From Paeniglutamicibacter sulfureus (GTDB taxonomy: Bacteria; Actinomycetota; Actinomycetes; Actinomycetales; Micrococcaceae): 64,000 nucleotides of DNA. This document shows, piece after piece, positions 1-8,753 of the stretch (position 1 is its first letter; each line of letters opens with the position of its first letter). A program made the position numbers and the translations under genes. Under the pieces are notes generated by a model. It was given only the letters and a program-made list of their open reading frames with translations. It ran no database searches and was not told where the DNA came from. The stretch spans positions 432,149 through 496,148 of the forward strand of contig NZ_JAULBL010000002.1 of NCBI RefSeq assembly GCF_030512175.1. The letters run 5' to 3'.

Positions 1-873
1 GACGTGGTTGCTTGAAGGGTCAGGGGCGAAGACCGTACCGCTCGAAGGGGAGACGGGGCCTTTTCGCAGGGCGAGCAGGTCCATCACCGGGTTGATGCAC
101 CGGTCGTAGAACCGCGGGAAAACGCCGTGGACCGGGACGAAGGTGCGCTGGATCTGGCCGACTACGGTTACCGGCCGTGGCCGTTTCGCGTTCCCCATGA
201 TCGCCCGGGCCACACGATGCGGGGAAGCAACGGGGGGCAGCGGGTGCACGCGTTTGCCGGTGTAGTTCGCGGCGTGCTGGTAGATGGGGGTGTCGATTGT
301 TGCGGGCAGGACCAGGCAGATGTGGATGTGCTTGGATTTTTGTAACTCTTGGCGCAGCACCTCCGTGAAGCCGAGCAGTCCGAATTTGCTGGTCACGTAG
401 GGGGAGATATATGGCGAGGTGATTTTGGCATAGACCGATCCGATGAGAATCAGGGTTCCGTGGCCCTGGTTCCGGAAGTGCGGCAGCACGGCGCGGGCAG
501 TGTGGACGGGACCGAAAAGGTTTGTTTCAACGATTCGGCGAAACACGTCAGGTGGGGTGGTTTCGAAGGTCCCGTAACTGTAGACGGAGGCACCGCCGAT
601 GCACACATCGATCCGCCCGAACGCTTCAACCGCTGAATGGATGAGGGCCTGGACCTGGGACTCGTCGCTGATGTCGGTGGGCACGGCGATCACCTGCGCT
701 CCGTGCGTGGTGCATTCGGCGGCGACTTCTTGAAGGGTTTCCGCGCTGCGGGCCGCGAGGACGAGGCGGGCACCGGCTTTGGCGAAGGTGTGTGCGGTGG
801 CCCGCCCGATACCGCTGGAAGCACCCGTGATCACGACCACCGCTCCAGGTGCCCCGCGGCCTTGGCCTCTCAC
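1..873 (-). CDS. SDR family oxidoreductase (3' end cut by window edge)
   Basis: Short-chain dehydrogenase/reductase, probably NAD(P)H-dependent; substrate unknown. The visible part is 291 codons with no stop, so the C-terminus lies outside the window. It shows the Rossmann glycine motif TGASSGIG near residue 20, a serine in ILIGSVYAK and the catalytic Tyr-x3-Lys in YVTSK. I chose the GTG at 871-873 because a GGCGGGGA-like ribosome site lies just upstream and the glycine motif follows at the usual distance. A long tail after the catalytic domain is typical of the roughly 330-residue SDRs of actinobacteria. It stands alone, with no operon partner visible. Confidence 0.8.
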   Translation of the reverse strand, partial: MRGQGRGAPGAVVVITGASSGIGRATAHTFAKAGARLVLAARSAETLQEVAAECTTHGAQVIAVPTDISDESQVQALIHSAVEAFGRIDVCIGGASVYSYGTFETTPPDVFRRIVETNLFGPVHTARAVLPHFRNQGHGTLILIGSVYAKITSPYISPYVTSKFGLLGFTEVLRQELQKSKHIHICLVLPATIDTPIYQHAANYTGKRVHPLPPVASPHRVARAIMGNAKRPRPVTVVGQIQRTFVPVHGVFPRFYDRCINPVMDLLALRKGPVSPSSGTVFAPDPSSNHV

Positions 874-1310
874 CGTCCCCGCCGGCCCGGCGGGGCAGCC
901 ACTGCGGGGTAATGATCAGCGGGCACGGTCGGATTGACGCGGCAGGCTTTGTTGGCCATTCCGGGAACCATGTGCGCGTCCATGCCTCTTGCGTTCGCCC
1001 GCCAGGGGCTTTCCTTGGGTCCCGGGGACACACGCAGCGAAGGAGCAGTCGCCTCGTTGACCACAAACAAGCCGGAACCGTACAGCGCTCCACTGCCCAC
1101 CCTCATGAGGGGCCCTGTTCCTGACAGAGCGACACGGCGCTCCACATGCTGGGCAGGAACAGAGCCGGCCGGGAAGGCCGAGGGCCGCGGAGGCCAAGGT
1201 CCCAAGGCCCTCGAGATGCTGTGCCGTCTGGTTTTTCACCTCTCGGGGGATGTGTCACAGGATTCCCTTCTCACCGGTTCAGTTGCAGTTCCGGGTAGAT
1301 GAGGGGTCGG
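874..1310. other. Intergenic gap, no gene recognised
   Basis: A 437-bp stretch between the 5' end of the SDR gene and the 3' end of the alcohol dehydrogenase gene. Open frames here are GC-rich shadows with no recognisable motif. I see no clear promoter, hairpin or RNA gene. Confidence 0.5.
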
Positions 1311-2486
1311 TCAGGGCTTGAGGACGACCTTGATGCAGTGGTCCTGCTTTTTTTGGAACACCTCATACGCCTCGGGGGCTTCATCGAGGGGGATTTGGTG
1401 GGTCATCAGGTCGGTGACGCCGAGCGGGTCCGCAGGGTCCTCTACCAGGGGCAGAAGATCATCGATCCACCGTTTGACGTTGCACTGGCCCATGCGCATC
1501 TGGATCTGCTTATCGAACAGGGTCAGCATCGGCATGGGATCCGCCATGCCGCCGTAAACGCCGCTGATGGAGATAGTGCCGCCGCGGCGAACAACGTCAA
1601 TGCTCGCGTGCAGAACGCTCAGCCGGTCAACCCCGGCCTTTTCGATGGCTTTTTGTGCGAGCGGGTCCGGCAGCAGGCCGGCCGCATGCTGGGCGAAAGT
1701 ACCGACCGGGGAGCCATGGGCTTCCATGCCCACGGCGTCCAGGACGGATTCCGGCCCCCGGCCTCCGGTCATTTCGCGCAGTTCATCGCCAATGTTCCCG
1801 TGAAAGTCCAGGGTTTCCACGCCGTGCCGTTCGGCCATGGCGCGCCGTTCGGGCACGGGCTCGATGCCGATCACCCGGTACCCCAGATGCACACCGGCGC
1901 GCGCGGCGAACTGCCCCACCGGTCCCAATCCGAAGACCGTCAGGGTGCCGCCGTCGGGCACGTTCGCGTACTGCACGGCCTGCCAGGCGGTGGGCACGAT
2001 GTCGGAGAGGTAAAGATAACGGATATCGGGCAGGTCCTGGCCCACTTTGATGGGGCCATAATCGGCGAAGGGCACGCGCAGGTATTCGGCCTGGCCGCCC
2101 GGGACGGAACCATAAAGCTCGGAGTACCCGTAGATGGGAGCGCCGAGGCCTTTTTCGCGGACTTGGGTGGTTTCACACTGCGACTGCAGGTCCAGGCGGC
2201 ACATCAGGCACGTGCCGCAGGCGATGTTGAAGGGAATGACCACCCGGTCACCGACCTTCAGGTTCCTGACGGCGCTGCCGACCTCCTGGACGATCCCCAT
2301 GGGTTCGTGGCCGAGGATATCGCCCTTCTTCATGTAGGGGCCCAGTATCTCGTATAGATGGAGGTCGGAGCCGCAGATTGCGGTGGAGGTGACTTTGATG
2401 ATGGCGTCGGAGGGTTCCTGGATGACCGGATCCGGCACCTCGTCCACGCTGATCGAACGCTTTCCCTGCCAGGTAACTGCCCTCAT
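1311..2486 (-). CDS. Zinc-dependent alcohol dehydrogenase, formaldehyde dehydrogenase-like
   Basis: Medium-chain zinc alcohol dehydrogenase of about 391 residues, resembling the glutathione-independent formaldehyde dehydrogenase branch, which oxidises an alcohol or aldehyde adduct with NAD(P). Catalytic-zinc ligands are in TAICGSDLHLY (Cys) and GHEPMG (His-Glu). The structural-zinc cysteines are in CGTCLMCRLDLQSQC. The nucleotide-binding motif GLGPVGQFAARAG is in the middle. The frame stays open about 370 bp further upstream, but the ATG at 2484-2486 (MRAVTW) is preceded by AAGAGGGA at proper spacing and matches the family N-terminus. Single gene; physiological substrate not deducible. Confidence 0.88.
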   Translation of the reverse strand: MRAVTWQGKRSISVDEVPDPVIQEPSDAIIKVTSTAICGSDLHLYEILGPYMKKGDILGHEPMGIVQEVGSAVRNLKVGDRVVIPFNIACGTCLMCRLDLQSQCETTQVREKGLGAPIYGYSELYGSVPGGQAEYLRVPFADYGPIKVGQDLPDIRYLYLSDIVPTAWQAVQYANVPDGGTLTVFGLGPVGQFAARAGVHLGYRVIGIEPVPERRAMAERHGVETLDFHGNIGDELREMTGGRGPESVLDAVGMEAHGSPVGTFAQHAAGLLPDPLAQKAIEKAGVDRLSVLHASIDVVRRGGTISISGVYGGMADPMPMLTLFDKQIQMRMGQCNVKRWIDDLLPLVEDPADPLGVTDLMTHQIPLDEAPEAYEVFQKKQDHCIKVVLKP

Positions 2487-3128
2487 TGCATCAAGTCCCT
2501 CTTCGCCGGTATGGATGCTTATCAGTCCAGTATGTTCACACTTGTTGCCGGAAATGAAGAGCTCCGCCGCGGTGGATCCGCAGCTGAAACCGCCACCCCG
2601 GCCAAAGAGAAGCCGACCAGGGGAACGGCCACCACGCAGCCCGGGCAAGAATCGAGGTGGCAGAACAGCGCGCCGCAGGCATTGACAGGGTTTTGAACGC
2701 TGCCGCGAGGGCTGCAGTTGTCCGCGCCATCGACCAAGTCGGCTGATCCAAGGCTTAGAGGGAAAGAGGCAGGCTCTCAGCGCGTCCTTGAACCGGTGTT
2801 GGGCGAATTCGGTTCCGAGCGCCGCGTGGCCCTGGCATTGACCTCTCAACTGACTGTTCACCGAACCCTGGAACTGGCTTGGGAGATCGATTGCCCCATG
2901 GAGATGGCGCCCCCGATGGAATCATCGACGCCATGCTCGGTCCACGGGTCACCGTGGGTCAACCCCGCGAAGGGTCCTGCTGCGTCAAGGTCCTGCCAGG
3001 CGGCGTCCGGGACCAGAAGGTTCTGAAGCCCAACACTGGCCTCTGGCTTCTAAGGGAAATGGCGGATAGCCTCGCAACTGGATGCCATACATATCGGGCA
3101 CCCCAACCATTCGTCAATGGAGGCGGAG
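2487..3128. other. Intergenic gap, no gene recognised
   Basis: About 640 bp upstream of the alcohol dehydrogenase and of the DUF2231 gene, which are divergent, so both promoters should lie here. Open frames in the stretch have no recognisable motif and low-complexity composition. No convincing hairpin, repeat or RNA gene was found. Confidence 0.5.
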
Positions 3129-3623
3129 ATGGAGAGCAGGGCAAAAGCCGCAGGGCATGCTATTCACCAGCAATTGGTTGTCTTCCCGCTCGGGCTGCTT
3201 GCCACGGCGGTCGTGTTCGACGTGATCGGACTTTTGACCGACAACGGCCGGTTCACGACGGCTTCTTACCTGATGATCGCCGCCGGAGTACTGAGCGGGT
3301 TGCTTGCCGCAGTATTCGGGCTGATCGATTTCACCGGTATCCCAAAGGAAACACGCGCCAAGCGCATCGGGTTGCTGCATGGTGCCGGCAACACCGTCAT
3401 GATCGTATTGTTCGCGATCAGCTGGTGGCTCCGCGGCAACGCCGAGGAAAACGTGCCTGGCACCATGGCCTTCGTGCTTGCGCTGCTGGCAGCCGTCATC
3501 GCCATGGGGACGGGGTGGTTGGGCGGCGAACTGGTGGGACGGCTGCGCGTAGGCATAGATGATGACGCAAACCTCGATGCCCCAGCCAAATTCACTACGC
3601 ACATCTCCCTCAAGAAGCAGTAG
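3129..3623 (+). CDS. DUF2231 domain membrane protein
   Basis: Small integral membrane protein of 164 residues with the DUF2231 pattern: four hydrophobic segments at about residues 14-36, 42-66, 80-100 and 112-135. Short charged loops separate them, including TGIPKETRAKRIG after helix two and GLLHG at the start of helix three. No enzymatic motif is present, and the family function is not established. An ATG at 3117 is also possible, but the ATG at 3129 has GGAGG five bases upstream, so I prefer it. It converges on the DUF4383 gene, another small membrane protein. Confidence 0.75.
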   Translation: MESRAKAAGHAIHQQLVVFPLGLLATAVVFDVIGLLTDNGRFTTASYLMIAAGVLSGLLAAVFGLIDFTGIPKETRAKRIGLLHGAGNTVMIVLFAISWWLRGNAEENVPGTMAFVLALLAAVIAMGTGWLGGELVGRLRVGIDDDANLDAPAKFTTHISLKKQ

Positions 3624-3642
3624 CACCGAACCGGTTAGTCTG

Positions 3643-3674
<32 letters not shown>

Positions 3675-3692
3675 TGTCCGGTATTCCATGGC

Positions 3693-3723
3693 CTCTGCCG
3701 GGGTCTTGTGGACCCCGGCAGAG
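3693..3723. terminator. Perfect 13-bp hairpin between convergent genes
   Basis: The arms CTCTGCCGGGGTC and GACCCCGGCAGAG pair perfectly around the 5-base loop TTGTG. The hairpin lies between the convergent DUF2231 and DUF4383 genes and could end both transcripts. No U-tract follows on either strand, which is common in high-GC actinobacteria. Confidence 0.6.
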
Positions 3724-3871
3724 TCGCCGGTCGGGCTCGTAGCTACGAATGGTCGGTCGTCGGCGATGCGGATCCCACTCAGGTTTCGGGCGGTGATGGC
3801 ATCGCGGACCAGGTGCAACGCCGGTACGGATGGGTACTCGTGCGCTTTCCGATGCCGCGGATTCCATCGTG

Positions 3872-4438
3872 TCAGCGGGGTCTATCATGTGTTGGCCGTG
3901 CCCGCGGTCCTGTTCTTGTCCCGGTGAGGAGCAGTGCGAGGGCGACCATGCCGAGGCCCAGGACCAGGTGCAGCCAGTTCTCTGCGTCGTTCATCGGCAC
4001 GAAGTCGGCGTCGCTGTCGTGGTCGATGAGCAGCCCGTAGACCCACAAGACGAGATAGATGACTCCGCCCCAGAGCAGGTAGTGCTTGGCCGCGTCCCGG
4101 GTCCTGACCGTCGCAATGCCTGCTGCCCCGAAGAGCAGGTGCACGATGTTGTGCAGGATGGACACCTGGAACACGCGCATCAGCATCGCCTCCGAGTGGT
4201 GGCCAGCGAAGGAGAATTGGTCGTAGTTGGTGGTGAATCCGGGAACGCATCCCAAGATCCCGACAAGCAGCAAAACGGCGCCGACGGCCAGCGCCGGCTT
4301 CTGGACGTTGTTGCGCTCGGTGCCCGTGCGTGCGGTGTGGCTGGTCCTGGTGCGGCCCCTTCCGGAGATCGTGCCGCAGCTACTTGCTGCGTCCTCACAT
4401 GCTGCATCACCGGGACCAAATCTGGAACCCCTGACCAC
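3872..4438 (-). CDS. DUF4383 domain membrane protein
   Basis: Membrane protein with the DUF4383 signature: a first helix (GAVLLLVGILGCVPGF), then TTNYDQFSFAGHHS, then FQVSILHNIVHLLFGAAG, YLVLWVYGLLIDHDS and NWLHLVLGLGMVALALLL, giving four membrane segments. Function is unknown for the family. Its N-terminal about 45 residues before VQKPALAVG are not membrane-like. The only in-frame start I see is the GTG at 4436-4438, without a good ribosome site, so the true start is uncertain. It faces the DUF2231 gene across a shared hairpin. Confidence 0.7.
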   Translation of the reverse strand: MVRGSRFGPGDAACEDAASSCGTISGRGRTRTSHTARTGTERNNVQKPALAVGAVLLLVGILGCVPGFTTNYDQFSFAGHHSEAMLMRVFQVSILHNIVHLLFGAAGIATVRTRDAAKHYLLWGGVIYLVLWVYGLLIDHDSDADFVPMNDAENWLHLVLGLGMVALALLLTGTRTGPRARPTHDRPR

Positions 4439-4622
4439 GGGGTCCGGGGCCGAAAAATCGGGCCCTCGTCAGTGATGCCGATTGCGTGTGCCCGGTCGAA
4501 TCGGATTGCCGTGAAGATATTGAGTACTCCGGTGTTGGTGGTTCGGCAGTTGGTTGCAAGAATGGGGCATGGCCGAGAATCGGGCGGACACCAGCATCCG
4601 TGAAGACGAAAAGGACCGATGC

Positions 4623-5332
4623 ATGCCCTTGGAAGGTGGCCTGGCAGAGCTGATGGATGTGCTTGCCCGCCTGTTGCACAGCGAAATGGACGAAACGGCG
4701 GTACTTGATTGCCTGGCGTGCACAGCCGTTGGGCTCATCCCCGGGGCCCAGGAAGCATCCATCGGCCTGGTGGTGAATCGCCAGAAGATCGAGGCCAGGG
4801 CCTTCTCGGGGGACTTGGCCCAGAGAATGGATGCGCTGCAGGAGCAGGTCGGGCAAGGGCCGTGCCTCGACTCCGTCTACGAACGTAAAACAATCATGAT
4901 TCCTGACATGGCCAGTGAGAGTCGTTGGCCCAGGTTTTCTCTGGAGGCCCGCGCTTTGGGTGCGTCAAGCATGCTCTGCTTCCAGCTATTCACCGATGGC
5001 AACAATGCGGGAACCTTCAATCTCTACAGCCGGCAGGTCAACGCCTTTGACGGGGAATCGGTGCGCGCGGGGATGCTAGTTGCGGCGCATGCGACCGTGG
5101 TTTTCATGGGCACACAAAAATTGGACAGATGCGTGAGGCGCTGGCCTCACGGGACGTCATCGGTCAGGCCAAAGGCATCCTCGTGGAGCGTTACAAGCTC
5201 ACGGCTGCAGAGGCCTTTACCCTTTTGGCACAAGCCAGTTCCCGTAGCAACATCAAACTCGTCAATGTTGCGGGACACCTAGCGAACACAGGAAATTTCC
5301 CTTCGCCAGAGCCGTCCTCGGCGAGCGTCTGA
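4623..5332 (+). pseudogene. GAF-ANTAR response regulator interrupted by a frameshift
   Basis: Two frames together encode one RNA-binding antiterminator regulator. The first (from ATG 4623, with AAAAGGA upstream) has a GAF sensor domain with GQGPCLDSVYE and the hydrophobic pattern LCFQLF. The second frame (5129-5332) supplies the ANTAR domain: REALASRDVIGQAKGILVER, then YKLTAAEAFTLLAQAS. The frames join only if reading shifts by -1 at or just after the A5 run at 5116-5120, giving GTQK-IGQMREALASRD. A one-base deletion or sequencing error is the simplest cause; if real, the protein loses its RNA-binding output. Targets are unknown. Confidence 0.75.
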
Positions 5333-5411
5333 GTGAACTCCATTCGGTTCTCACCAGGGATGGTGGGGCACGGAAGCGCGGACCGCACGCTCTTCCCGTC
5401 CCTTCCTCCTG

Positions 5412-5661
5412 ACCGTAGGTGGGCGAACCAGTCGTCGGCGTCGACCGGCAACCATTGCCAGGGGAACTTGCCCGAGAAGTCCGTGAAGTGCATGACGTTG
5501 CGGCGACCCACGGAGATGTGGTGCTCGCGCAGGCTGCGGGCGCGTTGGGCCTGTGCCTACCCGTCAAGAATCTCCTCAAGGAAGGCATCGGCATCTGGTT
5601 CGAGCTCGCGGTGCGGGAAGGACACCACATTGCCGTGCTCAGCGATGACAACGACCAGCGT
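5412..5661 (-). pseudogene. Remnant of a tyrosine recombinase N-terminal domain
   Basis: Reading leftward from 5661 gives LVVVIAEHGNVVSFPHRELE, then PDADAFLEEILDG, a TAG at 5557-5559, then AQAQRARSLREHHISVGRRN, VMHFTDFSGKFPWQW and DADDWFAHLRS. This is the SAM-like, core-binding start of phage/ICE-type tyrosine recombinases found in Arthrobacter relatives. It lacks a normal start codon (ACG/CTG where one is expected), has an internal stop, and the similarity ends at 5412 with no catalytic Arg/His/Tyr domain. It is a dead fragment marking an old integration site. Identification rests on recognised motifs, not on a search. Confidence 0.6.
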
Positions 5662-5849
5662 TCATGCCTGCGATATTTGCATGATTCCTGCGTAAATTGC
5701 AATAGAAATCATGAAGTACTTGGTTAACCGCCCTTTGCTGGAAGCCGTGAAGTGCGTCCGCGACGGGTCGACCGTCCACGAATCATTGATGGTGAATCCT
5801 TGGTTGATCAGGGATGATGCTCCATCGAGGAAGATTCTCCATTTTTCAA

Positions 5850-5872
5850 CAAAGTGCAGGAAATGCACTTTG
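5850..5872. repeat. 9-bp perfect inverted repeat in an AT-rich island
   Basis: CAAAGTGCA and TGCACTTTG pair around GGAAA. The site lies in a stretch (about 5650-5930) visibly richer in A+T than its surroundings, between the integrase and helicase remnants. It could be a terminator or a protein-binding site left by the lost element. A TTGACA at 5885-5890 with TGTTAT 17 bases later could be a leftover promoter reading rightward. Confidence 0.4.
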
Positions 5873-5925
5873 TCTCTATTCTGGTTGACATAATATTTAT
5901 TACCGGTTGTTATTTATCTGTGGGG

Positions 5926-6355
5926 AGTGGCCGTAGAGCGGAAGGGAGGCGACATCCCAATGCTGAAAAGTGCCAGCGGTGGCCGCAAGGCAGCCTTGGG
6001 CATGCGCCTGGCGGACCCGACTCTCGAGCTGCTGGAAGCGGCCACCAAGACCGGTGCGGCGGTCGACTTGATCGCTGGGCTGTATGAAAAGAACTAGGAC
6101 CGGATCTACGAAGACCCGGCCACCGGGAACCCCACCCGGCCCCGGGGCACTTCAAATCGTGTTCTGCGACCTGGGCACCCCATCCCCGGACTGGAACGTG
6201 TTCGACCAGTTGAGGGAAGACCTGGCGGCCCGTGGTGTGCCGGGTGAGGAGGTGCGCTTCATGCACGAGGCGAGGAACGATGCCGAGAAGGGCCGGCTCG
6301 TGGGGTGCTCCCAGGAGATGGGAGTGGGACCAGCATCCGGGCTCGGGCAGTGCTC
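5926..6355 (+). pseudogene. Remnant of a large plasmid/ICE-type helicase
   Basis: Fragments in different frames line up with the C-terminal helicase domain of the very large helicase/methylase proteins carried by actinobacterial conjugative elements. The pieces are VERKGGDIPMLK, GRKAALGMRLADP, (TAG at 6095-6097) RIYEDPATGNPTRP, ALQIVFCDLGTPSPDWNVFD, QLREDLAARGVPGEEVRF, MHEARNDAEKGRL and a truncated QEMGVGTSIRARAV. At least one stop, two frame changes and one internal deletion separate them. It is not functional. It ends exactly where the YnfA gene stops and, with the integrase remnant, defines a decayed mobile element. Family assignment is from memory of the motifs. Confidence 0.55.
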
Positions 6356-6691
6356 CTAGGCCCCGCGCGGGCCGTACATGATCAGCCCGACCCCGGCCAG
6401 GGCAACGATGGCACCGGCGATGTCCCAGCGGTCCGGACGAAACCCGTCAAGGAAGACCGCCCACAACAGCGAACCGGCAATGAAGACGCCGCCGTAGGCG
6501 GCCAGGATGCGGCCGAAGTTGGCGTCGGGTTGGAGCGTGGCCACGATGCCGTAGAGTCCCAGGGCCACGGCGCCGGCCCCGACCCATAGCCAGCCCCGGT
6601 GCTCGCGGATTCCCTGCCATACCAACCAGGCGCCCCCGATTTCGAGCAGGGCGGCCACGCCGAAGAGCAGGATTGATTTCATCACGGTCAT
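6356..6691 (-). CDS. YnfA family (UPF0060) membrane protein
   Basis: A 111-residue protein, close to the usual 105-110, with four hydrophobic helices and the family motifs [11 protein letters not shown] near the N-terminus, AYGGVFI and [12 protein letters not shown] at the end. YnfA proteins resemble small multidrug-resistance transporters, but their physiological substrate is unclear. The start at 6689-6691 has AAAGGA eight bases upstream; a second ATG three codons later is also possible. The adjacent divergent gene encodes an SRPBCC protein. Confidence 0.87.
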   Translation of the reverse strand: MTVMKSILLFGVAALLEIGGAWLVWQGIREHRGWLWVGAGAVALGLYGIVATLQPDANFGRILAAYGGVFIAGSLLWAVFLDGFRPDRWDIAGAIVALAGVGLIMYGPRGA

Positions 6692-6787
6692 GATCCCAAT
6701 CCTTTCATCAACCGGTGGTGCGTGTTTGCCCCCACAGAAGCGGCGGATTATTCGGTCCATCGCTCGAACCGGGGTAATCTCGTGCGC

Positions 6788-7234
6788 ATGGATATGGGCA
6801 AACTCGTCATTGATCGCGAATTTTCCGCACCCCGAGGCGCGGTGTGGGCAGCTTTTACAGAACCGGAAATCCTGGCCGAATGGTTCGGCCCGGAGGGCTG
6901 GGGCGTACATGTGGACACGGTGGACATTGAGCCCCGGGTCGGCGGCGTACAGAAGTTCGTGATGCACTTGCTTGAGGACCCCACCCAAACTTCGCCGGTG
7001 CATGCGACATTCACCGAGGTCAGGGACCATGAGCTGCTGGTCGGGGAAGATGGACCGCATGAAATGACCCTGAACCTGGTCATCGAATTGCGCGTGGAGT
7101 TTTCCGATTGCCCGGCGGGTACCGCGCTGAGGATCACCCAGGGTCCGCTGCCGTCCGAGGTCCTGGAGCCGGCGCGTGCCGGATGGGAGTCCTCGTTCAT
7201 CAAGCTCGACCGTTTGTTTGCCGCGCACCTCTAG
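6788..7234 (+). CDS. SRPBCC / AHSA1-like protein
   Basis: A 148-residue START-fold (SRPBCC, AHSA1-type) protein. The N-terminal [20 protein letters not shown] and [10 protein letters not shown] are diagnostic, followed by a beta-rich middle and a C-terminal helix [17 protein letters not shown]. The family binds hydrophobic ligands, and some members act as co-chaperones or enzymes; the ligand here is unknown. A GTG at 6782 with GGGG seven bases upstream is an equally credible start and would add two residues. Divergent from the YnfA gene. Confidence 0.8.
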   Translation: MDMGKLVIDREFSAPRGAVWAAFTEPEILAEWFGPEGWGVHVDTVDIEPRVGGVQKFVMHLLEDPTQTSPVHATFTEVRDHELLVGEDGPHEMTLNLVIELRVEFSDCPAGTALRITQGPLPSEVLEPARAGWESSFIKLDRLFAAHL

Positions 7235-7255
7235 GGTGCCGCGGACTGGCCGGCC

Positions 7256-8023
7256 CTAGCCACGGCCGATGAACGGCATCCCGGCGGCGGTGATGGTGAC
7301 GTGGTTGATCGACACCTCGGCCGGTGCGGCGGCAATGAACTCAATGGTTGCCGCGGCTTGGTCCATGTCGAAGGTGGGCTCGACCTTCCGGCTTCCGTCG
7401 GCCTGCAGCGCGCCCGAGGTCGCGCCGACATCCTTCATCATCTCGGAGGCGGCGTTGCCGATGTCGACCTGCGAGCACGCTATTCCGTAGGGGCGGCCGT
7501 CGAGCTCAATGGACTTGGTCAGGCCCGTGATCGCATGCTTGGTCACCGCGTAGGCAACGGAGGCGGGGCGCGGCACCTGCGCGCTGATCGAACCGTTGTT
7601 GATGATGCGACCGCCGCCGGACGCCTGCATGTGCCTGAACGCGGCACCCGCGCAATGGATGGCACCGCCGAGGTTGACTGCGCAGACATCCTGCCATTGC
7701 TGCGCCGTGAGCTCGCCGATGGTTGCGGAGGGGCCAAAAACCCCGGCGTTGTTGAAGAGCGCGTCGATCCTGCCGAAGCGATCGATCCCGGCGGCGAATA
7801 GCCGTTCCACGGCCGATGGGTCGGTGATGTCGGTGGGCACCACGAGCGCGTTGGGGTGTGTGCCTGCGCTCTGCTCCAGCTGCGCCGCGCGCCGCCCGGC
7901 AAGAACCACATTCCACCCGGCCTCGAGCATGCGTCGGGTGACTGCGCGTCCGATTCCGGAACCGGCCCCGGTGACCAGCATGGTTCGCCGCGCGGGTACG
8001 GTCTGATTGGGGACAGGGTTCAA
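7256..8023 (-). CDS. SDR family oxidoreductase
   Basis: Classical SDR of 255 residues, probably NADP-dependent. It shows TGAGSGIG at residues 19-26, NNAG in the middle, a serine in NGSISAQ and YAVTK as the catalytic Tyr-x3-Lys. Substrate is not deducible. The start is a TTG at 8021-8023, with AAAGGA nine bases upstream; an ATG in that region is out of frame. The gene ends 21 bp from the convergent SRPBCC gene. Confidence 0.85.
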   Translation of the reverse strand: MNPVPNQTVPARRTMLVTGAGSGIGRAVTRRMLEAGWNVVLAGRRAAQLEQSAGTHPNALVVPTDITDPSAVERLFAAGIDRFGRIDALFNNAGVFGPSATIGELTAQQWQDVCAVNLGGAIHCAGAAFRHMQASGGGRIINNGSISAQVPRPASVAYAVTKHAITGLTKSIELDGRPYGIACSQVDIGNAASEMMKDVGATSGALQADGSRKVEPTFDMDQAAATIEFIAAAPAEVSINHVTITAAGMPFIGRG

Positions 8024-8237
8024 GCGGAATCATCCTTTGAAGTGAGACTGGCATTGATCGGCTGTGCCTGCAGGCGAAGTGTTCGCGTTCAGGCATTCGA
8101 CCCCAGCCTACTGAGGAGACCGCCGCAGCGGCGGGACACCCGTGCCGGGCCGGGGTTCCACCGCCGTGGCCGTTCTTTCGACGTGGTGTGCAATTCGTGG
8201 CAGTTGCTCCGGGGCCCTCGAGCCGGACTCCCGGGAG

Positions 8238-8429
8238 CTACCTGCGAGCGGCGCGCAACCACGACCAGAGTCCGATGCGTGGCCTGGGACTGCGCGGGAC
8301 ACGGCTCATGTCCGGGTCCAATCCGCCGATTGGGTGGAACATTCCGGTGCTGAGTGCCGTCGAGGTTTCCAGAAGTGCGCGCGCTTTTTTCTCGCTGGAT
8401 GCTTCAGCGATGGGCTGGCTGGTGTTCAT
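8238..8429 (-). CDS. Small hypothetical protein
   Basis: I do not recognise this 63-residue protein. It starts at an ATG with a strong GAGGAGGA ribosome site six bases upstream, the main reason to accept it. The sequence begins MNTSQPIAEASSEKKARALL, contains FHPIGGLDPD, and ends in a basic, Trp-containing tail (GLWSWLRAARR). It has no signal peptide or clear membrane helix. It lies upstream of the urate genes on the opposite strand, so the two share a 324-bp regulatory region. Confidence 0.5.
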   Translation of the reverse strand: MNTSQPIAEASSEKKARALLETSTALSTGMFHPIGGLDPDMSRVPRSPRPRIGLWSWLRAARR

Positions 8430-8643
8430 GCGGTCCTCCTCGAAACGACAAAGATTCCAAGATGCGAAATCTAAATATTGTTTGGTGAAATTAAGTATGT
8501 ACGCGGAGCACGGGAAAGGCAAGGGCTCGCCGCAACTTGCTTCACGCCGGCCTCCGGGCAGGGGTGGGCGGGCAGCGGGAAAAGATTCGGCCAAACCCTT
8601 GACGGGAAGGGTGTGATCCGAGTTGCATGGTGTGAAAGCAAAG

Positions 8644-8658
8644 TTCCACCATCCAGAA
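8644..8658 (+). promoter_or_regulatory. Candidate purine/allantoin-regulon operator, site 1
   Basis: TTCCACCATCCAGAA lies 95 bp before uraD. It matches sites before the malic enzyme, hyi and allantoin permease genes (shared pattern WTYCACNATMYRGAA). A weak -35 (TTGACG, 8599-8604) lies about 40 bp upstream, so the site would fall near the start of the transcript, a typical place for repression. The binding protein is inferred, not shown. Confidence 0.5.
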
Positions 8659-8753
8659 ACATCGAGTCGAAGCCGGTGCCAAGCCGGTGGTAAGGGTGTT
8701 CAGCCCTGGATGGTGCAGGAAAACCTCGCAGGATTGAAAGAGCTGATCACCCC

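Noticed and set aside
5111-5128. Programmed -1 frameshift at the A5 run of the GAF-ANTAR gene
   Set aside because: The site is not a proper X XXY YYZ slippery heptamer and no strong downstream hairpin was noticed. A one-base deletion is simpler.
5191-5411. C-terminal continuation of the integrase remnant frame
   Set aside because: After AHLRS the translation no longer resembles a recombinase and overlaps the ANTAR coding sequence, so only the conserved part is reported.
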